DNA of 64,000 bases from Pterobdella sp. o SKG-2022 (taxonomy: Eukaryota > Annelida > Clitellata > Hirudinida > Piscicolidae). Shown piece by piece: positions 23,902 through 36,625 of the stretch; positions within the stretch are counted from its first letter, which is position 1, and each line of letters opens with the position of its first letter. The notes below the pieces were generated by a model. That model saw only the letters and a list, made by a program, of their open reading frames with translations, did no database searches and was not told the DNA's origin. The stretch lies in assembly GCA_964035795.1 (NCBI GenBank), contig OZ038321.1, positions 26,700,544 through 26,764,543 of the forward strand, written 5' to 3'. The translations under genes were made by a program, and so were the position numbers.

Positions 23902-26900
23902 GCGTTTTAAATTCAAGTAACTTTCATTTGAACTTGAATTGGATGATGGTGAAATGGGATTGGATACATGGTTATAGGGATTCATTTGCTTAAAATTTAT
24001 ATGTCTAATCAGAGTAACCAGGCATCGTTGAATGAAATACTAATAGAATTGTATGAGATTTCACAACAATGGTTTATCAACTTACAGAGTTCTTCCATCA
24101 TTCCTTCCAACTTTCGATGTTTCAGGCTCTTAGGTTCTCACCCTTTTGATTATTTTATCGATTGTTTTGTATGTATATTCTTAAATTTATCTTAGTTTTG
24201 GTGAAAGAATTCTTTCACCCACCTGGAAGGATCTTACGATTTTGGACCATGATTATTATGTTGTGTTTGTGTACGTGTAGATTCTTAAGTTTGTCGGTGC
24301 AAGTATGATTGTCTGTCTAATTGTCACGCTTCGAGGCGCTATTTCTCAACGCTTCGCTATATTTGTCAGTTATTTGTGGTTTATTATATTGAGTTATTAC
24401 AATCGATTTTGTTATTTATAGTTCCAGAAGTGTTATAATTTCTTTGAATTTTTTTATCGTCTTTTTGACTTAAGTTACGTATTACTTGTAATGAAGATTA
24501 TAACTTGCTTTTGAGAGTGTATCATGTTATTGTAGTTTATATAATTTTCCCAAATCTACTCACTAAGGTATCTAACGTGCAACATATTATTTTGTGTAAG
24601 AGGTATCATTAAACATATGATGACATTCGGAGTGTAAATTAGCATGAGGTCTTGATGTTAATAAACATTACGTCTTCTAGAGAATACCATCCAAATTACC
24701 TCTATTGGTGCCGATGATTCGATGAGGCCATGTTGCTTCACGTAGAAAGATGTTTTGAGTGATGATATAAGTGCGTGTATTTCAATGTGAATAGGGAAAT
24801 CACGGCGTAATGAAGTCACCTTCAGCACAAAATCTATTAAGACTCGGCGGCCTAATTACACTAATGATTCAATCTGAAATCACGGCTTGATGAACGTACT
24901 AGGCCACTGTGTCTTTGTATACAAACAAAAGTTATTTTATCACCATCCATCACTCAGAGATGCTCATAAAACTTAAACGACTGCCATTCATCAGGCACTT
25001 TTAACACTAGATCCGGTGAACGTTTTTGATATGATTTTTTGAGCTAGTGATTCCAACTTGAAGACTTGGATTTTCTTCGACATAGAGTTCTGTATGGTCG
25101 TTAAATCTTGCTATAAAACTTGGCAAATATACTTTCAAGGTTGAAAACTCTGAAAACTTAAAGATCAGAATTTATTAAGCAGAAATTTTAAATAAGGTAT
25201 TTAGATTTTCTCGAACTTTCCAAGATTTTCAAAACTTTCTTTAATTACTTTCATAATTGAAAACGATTAATTAAAAAGTCAAATTTTTGATTTGAAGGTC
25301 GGATGCCATTCCTAGTAAATGTATGCGTAAAAGAACATTTCGTAAACTGAGTCATGTCTTTTAACACAAAAAAATCTTCTATAAAGAAAATTCCTTTGCT
25401 GAAGACGCAATACCTATGAAATTTATTTTTATATACTCTTCAAAAACAAAAATATTAAAAAGATTTTCGTTCAAAGAAACAAAGAAAGGTCATGTTTTGA
25501 AAACAATTGTCCATGTAGATAAAATATATTACTAAAGATTCACGATGCCCCAAGCTCAATACTATCTCACGGTCAATTATTGATGGCAGCAAAACTGGGG
25601 GATCGAGTCTATTTGCCAAATAACCCATCACTATTCTTCAAAAAGATTTTTTCTATCTTAAAAATTTTAGTTTAGTTTTTAAAATTTAATAGAAAAGCTT
25701 ATATTAGAAAAAATCTCTTGTCGGTAATATGAAAATATTTTATTTGATGTTTGAATTATAAGATTGTTCAAAGAATCTAGCTTTGCTCAAAGAATCTTAA
25801 AGCGATTATTTGGGTTTTAAAACTTCTAAATAGCGATTAGCAAAAAAAAAAAAATTTATATAAATTATCTTTTTAAATCTTTTAAGACAAGAAACATAAT
25901 AAAATTTATTTTAAAAATCTGCAAAAAAGGTTTAAATGTGTGGAGAATAGCAAGAAAAATAGGTAATAGAAGAATGGGTGGTAAGAGAAGGGAGAGGCAC
26001 AAACAAAGAACTGACCCACTTGTTCAACTGACTCATCACTGCATTACTAAGCTCTTATGAGTTGCATTCATGTATGGGTATACGTTATATATACATTGCA
26101 TATATTTAGGTTCAAATCATGTATGGTCTTTTCATATATTGTAAGTATTATAATTAGTTGAGTATTAACATTATCTATTTTCATTATAAGAGATTTATAG
26201 TGCTTTAAGTTTATATGTCAGTCGGCAAATTGGAAAATCGTCTAATTCACTTCAGCACTTTACAAATTGTGTATAAATTTTTATTCACTTTGCAAATTTT
26301 CTGCAATCTAAACTCTATTAAGCGATCATCCTTTGATAAATGCGATAAGTCTGGATGGCAGCAATTGTGTGGAGGTTAACGAATTTCTCTAAAAGGGTCG
26401 GGGTGCTTGGTTGGGTAGGACAATTTTTTTTGCGTTGTAGGGTTCTAGTCGTGCGATAATTTGGCTTGTTAAGATGGTGTAACTTGCAGTTTTATTAGTA
26501 GACTCGTGAAATAAAGAGAAAATACGCGTTTTCAAACTTTTTTCAAAAATTTGAAATAAGAAATATTTAAGTTTTTTGAAATAATATTTAAAGCACTTAG
26601 CTTCTCTCAATTTTCGAGGTTCGTATTACGAAAAGCTTTGTACTTGAAACACAATTCGAAAGGCTTCAGTGTTGTTTTATTGAAGGTTTTTTCACTAACG
26701 ATGAGTTCAATGGCTTGGTCTTGAAATTTTTAAAAATTCACAGAATTTTCAATTTGATTTGATAATATAGCGAAATAAATTTGAAGGTTTTATAAAGAAG
26801 ATAGCTTATGGTTTCGATTATCGTGTTCTATAAAAAATTGTGGAGTATTGTTCGTGAAAGCCTTGTTTAATGTATTTATGCAAAGAAATATAGGACCTGG

Positions 26901-27565
26901 CAAGTAGAATGAATTGCTCGTTACAATTGCAAAATTGCCCTTAAATAAGAATAAATATAATAGACCTTTTAATATATTTATTTTTTGATTTTTGTTTTTT
27001 ATTTAATGATGATTTTTATCATATTTATACTTATAACAAATTATATGACACATTCAAATGAAATTTTTGACACTGTTATTACAAAAGTTATAAAAAATAT
27101 GCGGTATTTTTTTTTGAAAATGTCAGCTTTATTTCTTCACTTGCAAAAATGAAAAATATCTGTCGAAAAACAGCTGAAAAGTTAAATTAAAAAATTAACC
27201 CAAATCCAGTGCGAAGACTTGGTTTGAAGCTCTTTGTGTAATTCAAGCTGTAACTTAATTTTGAAAAAAAAAATTGAGAAATAAATTTTAAAGGGATTCA
27301 TGAGATTTGATACTTTTCCATCTTCAAGTTATTTTATAATTGATGCTATAGAAATAAACTATAATAAGACGCCGCATAAAATGCGTGTATGTATATATGA
27401 GTGAAAAATGTTTAAATGACCGAGTATATAACCTAAGCAGTGGAATAGCATGCTTGTATATGGGGCAGTTCAAGGTATTTGTCTATGGATTTGTACAAAA
27501 AGGCGTTTCAAAAGGAATAACGTTTATAGCAGCAATAAATACGAAAATCGTTGAATATTTAAAAA
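23902..27565. other. Intergenic region between mask and the GPCR
   Basis: About 3.7 kb, AT-rich. It probably starts with the mask 3' UTR; an AATAAA lies at 24660-24665. Two imperfect copies of a GAAATCACGGC-type unit lie at about 24797 and 24877. A TATATAA-like box occurs near 27425, about 140 bases before the GPCR start codon, but no convincing initiator follows at the right spacing. No other gene is supported. Confidence 0.5.
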
Positions 27566-30457
27566 ATGGAATTTAAAAAGTTGCTTTTGGTGTTATTAGT
27601 TTTTTTCTGTTTTTTTGTTCAGAGTTTTAAAAAAAGATTGCAAAACAGGAGGTATAAATACAAAGAAAAACGAGTAAAAGACAATCCTCAAAATGAATTG
27701 AATAGCTATAACAACCATTCGTCACCTGTTCAAGCTTTTGATAATAAAAGTTTACAATGGCAACCCAATTCAAACATTAACGATCAATCTATTTCCAAGT
27801 TGACAGATGAACTGTTGGAAAAATGTTTGGAAAGGAAACACTGCATTCGAAAGGGTGTTGAAACGAAGTACGACATAATAGAATCGATGAATCGCAACTG
27901 TTTCTGTGACGACCTTTGTGTTGCTTACGATGATTGCTGTGCAGATTTCGTTAGGCCCAGAAACATAGTGCTCAAAATGGACCCCACACTCATCTCGTGC
28001 TCACCTCTTAATGTTAACTTTACATCACCCTCATCTGATGCCCAGCACCATCATGTCAACTTTGAGAAAATGCCCATAAGGATTATTAAAAAGTGTCCTC
28101 GTGCATTTAAAGATAGTTTCATCAAAAGCCAGTGCGCTAAGAGTTTTGATTGGTTTCGTAAACTTCCAGTGAATGGTAGGTTCAGTAAAATCGTGTATCA
28201 AAATTATTATTGTGCGGTTTGTAACGGTGATACAGAAGTTGTGTTTTGGAACATCGAAATGAAATTCACGGCAAATTTTCAGTCACTTTTCGGCATAGGA
28301 TACATCGAAAACATGTCAAAAGATACATTAGCCAACTTTTACAAATTTGAATACCCTCACAACATGGCGCCTCGATATTGCGAGCCTGATCTAATATCGA
28401 AATGTGCGGATTGGTGGAAGAGTAGCATGGACCATCATTTGTGCACCGCTCACGACAAGACCTCTTACATCTATGCTGATTTAAGAGATAAACTGCAGGT
28501 ATATCGTAATGGCCAATGTGCCATTTGCAATGGGATCGCTTCTGATTTATTCAGTGAATGCCCGGGTAAAGAACGAGAAAAACTTAATTTGTATACATCC
28601 AATTTTATCAACAATTATAAAAATCCTTCTTTTAGAATTTTAATTGACATCAACACAAATGAAGGATTCATTAAAAAAATGTACAGTAATGGCGCTGAAG
28701 ATATGTTGAAGAAGATATCTTTAACAAAGTGTGAAATCGGTTCAGTCCTGGAGCCTTTTGAATGGAAATGTAAAGAGGTGTTTTGCAAAAAAAACTATTT
28801 TTTAACTAAAAACGGTTGTAAAACGCCCAACGATTTTACTTCTCAAAATTTCAACAACACTTCTAACCTGACAAAAACTTCTACCACTAAAAAATTGATC
28901 AATGCTCAAAATAAAAAAAATTCAAGTTTGGGAATGAAAAAAAATGAAATTAACTCAGCAAAAAATCAAAAACTAGATGAAATTTCAGAAAATCTTTTTG
29001 AATTGAAAAACACAGAATTTTTTCTTAATTGCTCACAAAAAAAATCATACAACGACACACAAGTAGAATTTTTAGAGAAAGGCTCAATCAAAGTGACACA
29101 AAGTGGGGAGGTATTCTCTTTGGATCGTTATCAACATCTGGGGTCAAATGTTGTAGTATGCCATTCTGAAGACATTGAAGTACTAGACGCAATAAAGTTA
29201 CAACAAAATGAAAGTTCAACCACCCTTGTAGACATACCTTCAAAGGAGATTTCTGAACTTTATGTCGAAATAAATTATTTCAATTTGACTTCAGTTCAAC
29301 GTTTCCTTTCATTTGTTGCAGCTTTTATATCCATTTTTTGCATCTTTATAACACTCATTTGCTTCATCATCTTCAAACCCTTACGTACAAGCTACACCGG
29401 CTTTTGCATTGTTGGATTAGCAACATGTTTGACTTTTGTGGAAATACTCATAATTTTCATAATGATTTTTGAAGACAGTCTGACGATAAAAAGTTATTGC
29501 TTTTACATAGCAATATCCTTGCATTTTTTTTCATTATCTTCATTTTTTTGGCTCAATTCTTTCACTTATATGTCTTTTAAGAATCACATTAAGCAAAAAA
29601 GCGAAACAATTTGCGAAATTAATTTCATTGACATTGCCTTTTTATTGGCATACACCATCTTTGTGCCATCAATTATCGTTTGCGCCACAGCATTTTTTGA
29701 CATATACGAAGTCAATGGCTATTTCAGACCACATTATGCCCAAGAAGGCTGCTGGATTTCGAATTATAATGCTATTTTAGTCTATTTTTTCGTTCCAGCC
29801 ATCCTTCTTGTCATTTTAAACTTCATCTTCATCTTTTTCTCTGCAATTAATCATTGTAAAAATCGCTTATCGAACTCTTCTTCAGAAACATTTGATTTCA
29901 ATGGCATTTCCATCCCCCTCAAAATAAACTTGATTGTCATATCAACATGGATCACTTCTTCAGTAGCTGCGTTTACTCAAATCCTCACATTTTGGTTTCT
30001 CTTTATATTTCTAAATTGTCTTATCGGTCCAGTGATGTTTTTCAGCACAGTATACGCCCAAAGTAATTTATGTTTCAAACGAAAATTGCATGAAAATGGG
30101 CTGAGAAACGAAGATAATATGGTAGTTCTAACTACAGACAGTTTCATTTCGAAAGATGAGAGCTCAGAAACAAGCAATGGGGCTTACACGGGCAAATCTT
30201 CAAGGGGAAGTACTCTGGAAAGCAGAAGACATAACAGCGAGTCCCAAGAAGTTTTCGAACAGCAATACTCTTCTCAACAAGTGTATCGATACCACACCAT
30301 GAACCTCAACTCCAGCCCTTATACCAACCATTTGCATGTCGATAACAGATCTTTGCGGAGTAACCAGGGCCATGATGCACTCTTCAGTATGCGCGGAAGG
30401 TACACAATAGACAAAACAAACCTGAAAGAACTGGTATTAATCGAAACTTGCATGTAA
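27566..30457 (+). CDS. Intronless Methuselah-like/class B GPCR with a somatomedin B domain
   Basis: A single uninterrupted 963-codon frame. Residues 1-20 are a hydrophobic signal peptide. Residues 87-128 carry a somatomedin B-like Cys pattern (Cys 87, 93, 112, 114, 118, 124 and 125, with CFCDDLCVAYDDCC as the diagnostic core). A long Cys-containing ectodomain follows, including two repeated YCAVCNGD- and QCAICNGI-like CxxCNG motifs. A Ser/Thr/Asn-rich stalk leads to seven hydrophobic segments (about residues 575-835): VQRFLSFVAAFISIFCIF is TM1, and EGCWISNYNAILVYFFVP is loop 2/TM5, the class B GCW signature. A 120-residue Ser-rich cytoplasmic tail follows. No GPS cleavage motif is seen. The family acts at the plasma membrane; the ligand is unknown. 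The lack of introns, next to gene neighbours rich in them, suggests retroposition or lineage-specific expansion. Confidence 0.85.
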   Translation: MEFKKLLLVLLVFFCFFVQSFKKRLQNRRYKYKEKRVKDNPQNELNSYNNHSSPVQAFDNKSLQWQPNSNINDQSISKLTDELLEKCLERKHCIRKGVETKYDIIESMNRNCFCDDLCVAYDDCCADFVRPRNIVLKMDPTLISCSPLNVNFTSPSSDAQHHHVNFEKMPIRIIKKCPRAFKDSFIKSQCAKSFDWFRKLPVNGRFSKIVYQNYYCAVCNGDTEVVFWNIEMKFTANFQSLFGIGYIENMSKDTLANFYKFEYPHNMAPRYCEPDLISKCADWWKSSMDHHLCTAHDKTSYIYADLRDKLQVYRNGQCAICNGIASDLFSECPGKEREKLNLYTSNFINNYKNPSFRILIDINTNEGFIKKMYSNGAEDMLKKISLTKCEIGSVLEPFEWKCKEVFCKKNYFLTKNGCKTPNDFTSQNFNNTSNLTKTSTTKKLINAQNKKNSSLGMKKNEINSAKNQKLDEISENLFELKNTEFFLNCSQKKSYNDTQVEFLEKGSIKVTQSGEVFSLDRYQHLGSNVVVCHSEDIEVLDAIKLQQNESSTTLVDIPSKEISELYVEINYFNLTSVQRFLSFVAAFISIFCIFITLICFIIFKPLRTSYTGFCIVGLATCLTFVEILIIFIMIFEDSLTIKSYCFYIAISLHFFSLSSFFWLNSFTYMSFKNHIKQKSETICEINFIDIAFLLAYTIFVPSIIVCATAFFDIYEVNGYFRPHYAQEGCWISNYNAILVYFFVPAILLVILNFIFIFFSAINHCKNRLSNSSSETFDFNGISIPLKINLIVISTWITSSVAAFTQILTFWFLFIFLNCLIGPVMFFSTVYAQSNLCFKRKLHENGLRNEDNMVVLTTDSFISKDESSETSNGAYTGKSSRGSTLESRRHNSESQEVFEQQYSSQQVYRYHTMNLNSSPYTNHLHVDNRSLRSNQGHDALFSMRGRYTIDKTNLKELVLIETCM

Positions 30458-33400
30458 ATGACTGTTAATAATTTTATTTCTATTTATGCATTTTTTCGGA
30501 CCTTAAATCAAATTTTAATTAACTTCATTTCATTTACATTTTAATTATTTATTTGTATCCAGCTTCAGCGTAAATCTACTTTTTTTTGTTAGACTTTCAT
30601 TACCATATGCTTATTTTTGCGTAAAAGAACGAAAAAAGCTTATGATCATTTTCAAAACATAGCAACTGGATAGCTATGGAGGCCTAGTAGTATAATTTCA
30701 CGTCGTGTTTTCATGTTTTCAATTTAGGAAATTGAATCGCAACCACCCTTGATTAAAAAATAACTAGAAACTAAATGATACTTTGTGATTTGGAGTTTTT
30801 TTCCTGTTTAAAAGTTGATTTTATGGCCATGATTCGGATTCTAAAACGATATAAACGTTCAAGCACGCGATTCCACAATGCAACACTCTAGCATTCATCC
30901 CTCGTGAATGAATTTTTAAGTTTAAATTTAACAGAGTCAAATATAGTTGGAGGGTGTTTAAAACTTAATCCATTTGAGTCATTTTTTTATTCTTATTTCC
31001 CTGAAACACGTTTTCCATCGTGACACTCCGCTATAGAAGATTCAAAGCTGTGCAGCAAAAGCTTTTGTTTTCTCAAAAATTAAATCGGCTGAAATATTAT
31101 TTTATTTGGTGAACTAAATTTGAATTAAAAAGCTGAATCAAAAAATAATTTTAAAAACTAGACACGTTCAAAAAATGTGCATTTCACGCGCATTATTTGA
31201 AATTTTCCGTGCAAAAAACTTAACGGTTTTAAATAAGTTTTTAGAGAAATATCTGTTTTTAATGAGATTTTTAAAAAGACAACAAGATAGAAAGGTGTTC
31301 AAGAGAGATAAATTGACGTTAGAAGAGTGTCAGAAGTTGAATTAATTATTTTCAATAGATGGCAGTAAAAACTCAAAAGTATTAAATTCATAAAACATAC
31401 GGAAAAAATTTTAAATGCTTATTTAAAACTTTACATATCAAAATCTCAAATAGAATTTTCTTGCTAAAATTTGATAAATGGCCATCTTTACTAAATGTTT
31501 ATACTATTTCCAAAAGTTTCTTAAGAACTTTATCTATTTTGACAGATGATCCTTTCAGCAAAAAAAAGTATTTACAGTGAATTTGATTGTTGGAATTGTT
31601 ATAGATTTTGAAGATGCATATATAATCAGTTGCTGACAATTTTTTTCACCGCGTCTAAAAGGTGGCCAATTTGTCATTTTTGACATATCCTGTCCTATTA
31701 TTGTTATTTCATTATCATCATTATTACTGGTGTTCTTTCATTGTTATTATTTTTTATATTTTTATTATCAGTGATTTTCAAATCATTAGTTTTCTTTCAT
31801 TTTTATTAATTTTTTATCAATAGTTTTTAAATTTTTTAGCCACAAGTGTTCTGTTTTATGGCATTTTATTGAATCCTGATTGGAACACAAAAATGGAAAA
31901 GTTTTGTTAAATTTTATCTAAAACTCTGAGTTTTGTTTTAGAATGGATAAAAGCTTTACAAATAAATTAAATTTATATTTGAAAATATTAAATCAACGTT
32001 GTAAATTTTTTGTAGTGAAGATGGTGAAGTTCAAAGGGAGAAAAGTAAAAAAAATGCAGTTCATCTTTTTCAATAAAAACTCAAAGTGATTTAAAAACAA
32101 TAAAATAATATAAATATTTAAAATTATCATTTAATGCAAACTTTCACTTTTGTTACATCATACTGATGAACGTGTTCAAATATTTGAAGAAGGCAGAAGT
32201 TGAATCCTTCATGCAATCAACAATACAAACTATTTTGTGGCTTAGAAAAACTATTGTTGTTAGCGGCTACTTTTATATATGATTGCTAACCTAGATCTAA
32301 AATATCAGAAAATCTACACTTGGGCAGTTTTTCTTGTCTTTGTCAACCAGGATCATCCGCAGAGTTCAAATAGGACTAGAGTGAAATAAGATTTATGCTT
32401 AGAAATAACAATGATTTCCAATTGAAAACTATATGCATCAATTTGGCACCTTCATCGAGGTCTTCTAGCTACTTTGTCATCCGTTGCTTGTCCTCGCATC
32501 AACGTTACCGTCATTCAAACACTGTTGTAGAGCATCAGGTGGTGCAAAAACATCTTGTAATGAGTAAATGTAAATGCCATTTTTCGTTAAACGAGTGAAT
32601 GGAGTTTATAAAATATCAACTAAAATTGTTTTAATGGCAAATTAAAATCAAAAACTGAATATTAATATTGCTTAAAGCACTATATCAAAAGCTTGTTTAA
32701 GCTATAATATATAAACACAAATGATATAAATTGCTATTATTTCCTGGAATTATTAATCATGAAGCTTTTCTCGAAAATGAATGCAATTTAAAAATAATAA
32801 AAATTAACGTGTATTAAAATGGCTCAGATAAGGTAAAAAAGGTCGTGTCAAAGCTACCAAAGGTCATCTTCATAGGTCACCAAATATAATTTGAAAAATG
32901 CAAAGCATTTCTTGGAAATATGAAATATTTAATCAACTTATTAAACTAGTACCAACTCATCTTCATAAATTTCTTTTAAGGAGATTTTTTTTGGGATTAT
33001 TATTGAAGAAGTTTGCCATAAAAGATTAGAAAGAGTGGAGGGTTCGAAAACATTCTATGAGTTGTGGATTGTTTCAGTTATTGGTTTTTAGTTACTAACA
33101 AGTGAACATTAGATGTATACAAAAATCGAATTTTCAAGGTAGATGTAGTAAAGTTATTTGAAAGTAAATTTAGATTTTTTTTTTAATTTTGAACATTTTG
33201 CACAAAAATAGCAAAAAAAAACAAAAAACTAGCAATTGAATTTATTCTAAAATAAATTTTCTTTTTTTCCAAAAAATTGTTCATGTTTATTTTGTATAAA
33301 TCTTCAAAAAAATATAAACTTTAAAAAATGATCCTCTTCATTATGTCTTTTGTACCCATTTTTCAGACTCATTCATTCGAATTAGATTCAAAATGAAATT

Positions 33401-36400
33401 TACATACTTTTATGAATTATTTCATAATATTTCAAAAAATTTGAAAATACCTTAAATTTACTAAAAACCAACCATTAAAAGTGAACCATAAACCCAACTC
33501 TCGTGGACATGGGCGAAACTAAGCTTAAAACGCTTGAACGGCTCGGTGCACGCACCCTTGGTATGTAGGTCAAGTGGTCATTCCACAGGTTGGAGGTCAA
33601 ATGAAGAGGAAAAAGAAGAGAAAGAAAAGTTGAAAGAAAACAAAAAACTATTTATAAATGAGACTATTATTTATTTTTTTGGTCCTATCAAAAGAGATGA
33701 CTATAAACCCTAAGGATTTTAAAAGTATAAGTGTAAAATATTTTGAATTGAATAAATTAAACAATAATGAAAATTATTTTGTAAAATCAACAATATATAC
33801 CTAAAAAATAAAACAGAATAACAGTGGAAACCACAGAGAACACAGTGCTTGCTGGAGCATACAACTGCGATAAAAGAACGTCAATTGTTATCGACTGCAT
33901 TGTTCGGATGCCTGCGACAAGTTGTGGTCAGTCTAGGGTTAAGGATCGTGTAGTGTTGTTGTAATCCTTATTATAATTGTGTTGTAGTTTGTGCTCGAAT
34001 CCAGTGAAGTTTTGTTTTTGGTATGGTGTTTTATACTATGCTGAATTTTTATTATTATGATATTTATAATTTATTTTTAATGATGGCTTTTTTTATTTCG
34101 ATTTTGATTTTTTGCTATATCACAGAAATTTATTACTTTTGGTTGAAAAGATATTTGAAATTTTTGGGGCTCAAACATTAAATTTTTATGACATATTTTA
34201 TAGCTCTCTGATCCACTTTTATGAATCTTTAAGTTTTCTAATTTTTATTCACACTTTAAAATTCTATGATAAATTTCTAAATTTTTAAAAATACTCACCG
34301 AATCATCATCTTAATTATCGCTAAATTCTATTTAAAATGCCACAAACCACGATTCACCATTAAACGTTCAGAATGTTTCGGAATAATTATTATATACCAA
34401 ATTTGTTCAAAATAAAAAATTATTCTTTAAAAAAAAGAGACACATGATAAATAGAATAGAAATTCTTGTTTAATACTATCAGAAATTCCATTTTTTGTAT
34501 AATGTTTTATAACAGTGGAGAGATCGCTTTTTGCTGATTCATTGTCACCCACACGCGACATACAGCTAAGTCCGTCTCTTTTATTCTAAGCAATTTTTTG
34601 TAGATTTTACTGCTTTTAATTAGTTTCATCATATTAAATTAATTTTTTTTTGTTGTTTTTGTATTGATTTTAGTTTAAAATGATTCTGTCATGGTTACTA
34701 TGCGTTGTATTAAGTGAAAAGCTTTGTTTGGCGAAACATTCCACGCTCACGAGCCAATTTTTTATTTAAAATTTAAATTATTCGAAAAAAATAATTAAAA
34801 ATTGAAAGCACACTTCAAGAGATCCATAAAAATAAGATTGTTCTTTTGTTGAATTCAGACAAATTTCAAATGACTGAACCTTCAAATGAGAGCTTCTATA
34901 CCACTAAATCAAATTTTTTTCTTCTTCTATTGACATTTCAAGTCTTTGAATCCTTAAGTACTTGTTATAATACTTTCATCAAAAGATTCAACTTCATTGT
35001 GTGTCATTTACATAAGGATATTTTTCAATTTTTTATTTATTACTTAAGGATTGTGCGTCGTTCGGTTAACAATAGCTGCTTTCACAGTCTTCTGTTGAAA
35101 TGTCCCTAACAAATATTACCAGTCAACTTTGACATTTTCACTTATTTGAATCTGTCTTTCAATTTCCATATATCTTTTATATCTTCATTAATTCCTTACA
35201 TTTGTAATTATTTTAAACTATTTAAAACACATTATTGCTATTATTGGAATTGTTTAGATATTTTTATATAGTCAAATATTCAACAAATCTTAACCAAGAA
35301 AAAATAACAAGAAATCCTCATATTAAAACAAAATCAGTTATTAGGGAAACATGAAAAAAAACCATAGATCAACTGAGCATTCAAGATAATCTTAAAACTA
35401 TAAAAGACCCAATAACTCAAAGATATTATTAGCAGGCATATTATTCCGTAGCGTCCGCAAGGATCTCATATACTGTTACGCGGTCTTTGTTCTTTTAATG
35501 GCTTGTCAAAAGACCATTATAGTTCACAAAACTTGGGTTTGCTTTTAGAATCAAATTTCATTTTTGTTTTTTTAAATAGTTCTTCATTTTGAATTAACTC
35601 TTTACAAATATTTTTTGTTCGAGTTCTATTTTTTAAGTTAATTTGTTTTTTTTTGTAGTTTTAACTTAAACTTAAACTTAATGAGATCCAATAAAAAAAG
35701 CTTAACAATCTTGAACTTATCAAAAAAATTTATTTTGAAGACAATGAAAAAGAGAATTAGACAATCACAAAGGGGAAGCCTCCAGAACATGAGTCCAATT
35801 AAATTAATGGTTCTACGGGCTTGAGAAATACTATTGTTACAAGACTTCCTCGAAACTTTCAAAAGCGCTTAATGCAAAAACCTTCTCACAAAAATTGTTA
35901 CTTTCTCAAACAGACGCAGTTCAACAGGGTTCAAGAATAAATGTTAACCCTTCAGTAATCTATTTCATGGACCATTTCTAGCATTTAAATGCATAATTTC
36001 GTTGTAATTATATACTATAAAAGGTATTTTAACAAACAAAATGGCGATGACGTGTCTGAGATTACCCATATATGAGACACAGATTAGCACTGAGAACATC
36101 CAGCTCAGAATTAATTGGAGTTTTTGGAACAGTTATGTGTTCAATGTTTAAGAATCTTTCAAATATAACGAATTTTAATACAATTTCTAAATAATATAAA
36201 TTCATGCCTCAATTGCTGCGATCAAAATGAAGTTGTAATAAAAATTTCTTTCATTTTCAACACAAAGTCGCGTGACAGTTATAATATTTTGCGCTGGCAT
36301 GCACCCGATAAAGCTTCATATTTTAATGTCTTTTAATAGGCTAACGAGCGTTTAAAGCAATTAAGAGAACTGTTTTCAAATTAAACTGTATTTATTATAT

Positions 36401-36530
36401 AATTATTAAAAAAAAAGTTTATTGACTTGTAAATGTGATAAAGTTTAGGTTTTTTCTAAACTGCACAAAGCTTTTTGCAAACACAAATCGTGTGTTTAAA
36501 TGCTTTACAGTATTTTATAATAAAATAGAT

Positions 36531-36625
36531 AATACATAATATATAATATGATACATATATACATATATAATATAATACATACTATAATAAATAATATAAT
36601 AATAATAATAATAATATTAATATAT
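36531..36625. repeat. AT-rich simple repeat
   Basis: Mixed TA/TAA microsatellite (ATAATA and ATATAT units), nearly pure A+T. No other feature. Confidence 0.7.

Noticed and set aside
27385..27576. 63-codon open frame overlapping the GPCR start
   Set aside because: No domain and no signal; it may act as an upstream ORF but looks like 5' UTR sequence read in another frame.
33555..33605. tRNA-like TAGGTCAAGTGG and GGTTGGAGGTC boxes
   Set aside because: The spacing between the A-box-like and B-box-like parts is too short, the B box lacks the TTCGA core, and no cloverleaf stems form.
34846..35109. 87-codon open frame
   Set aside because: Phe/Leu/Tyr-rich composition expected from AT-rich DNA; no domain, no splice partners.
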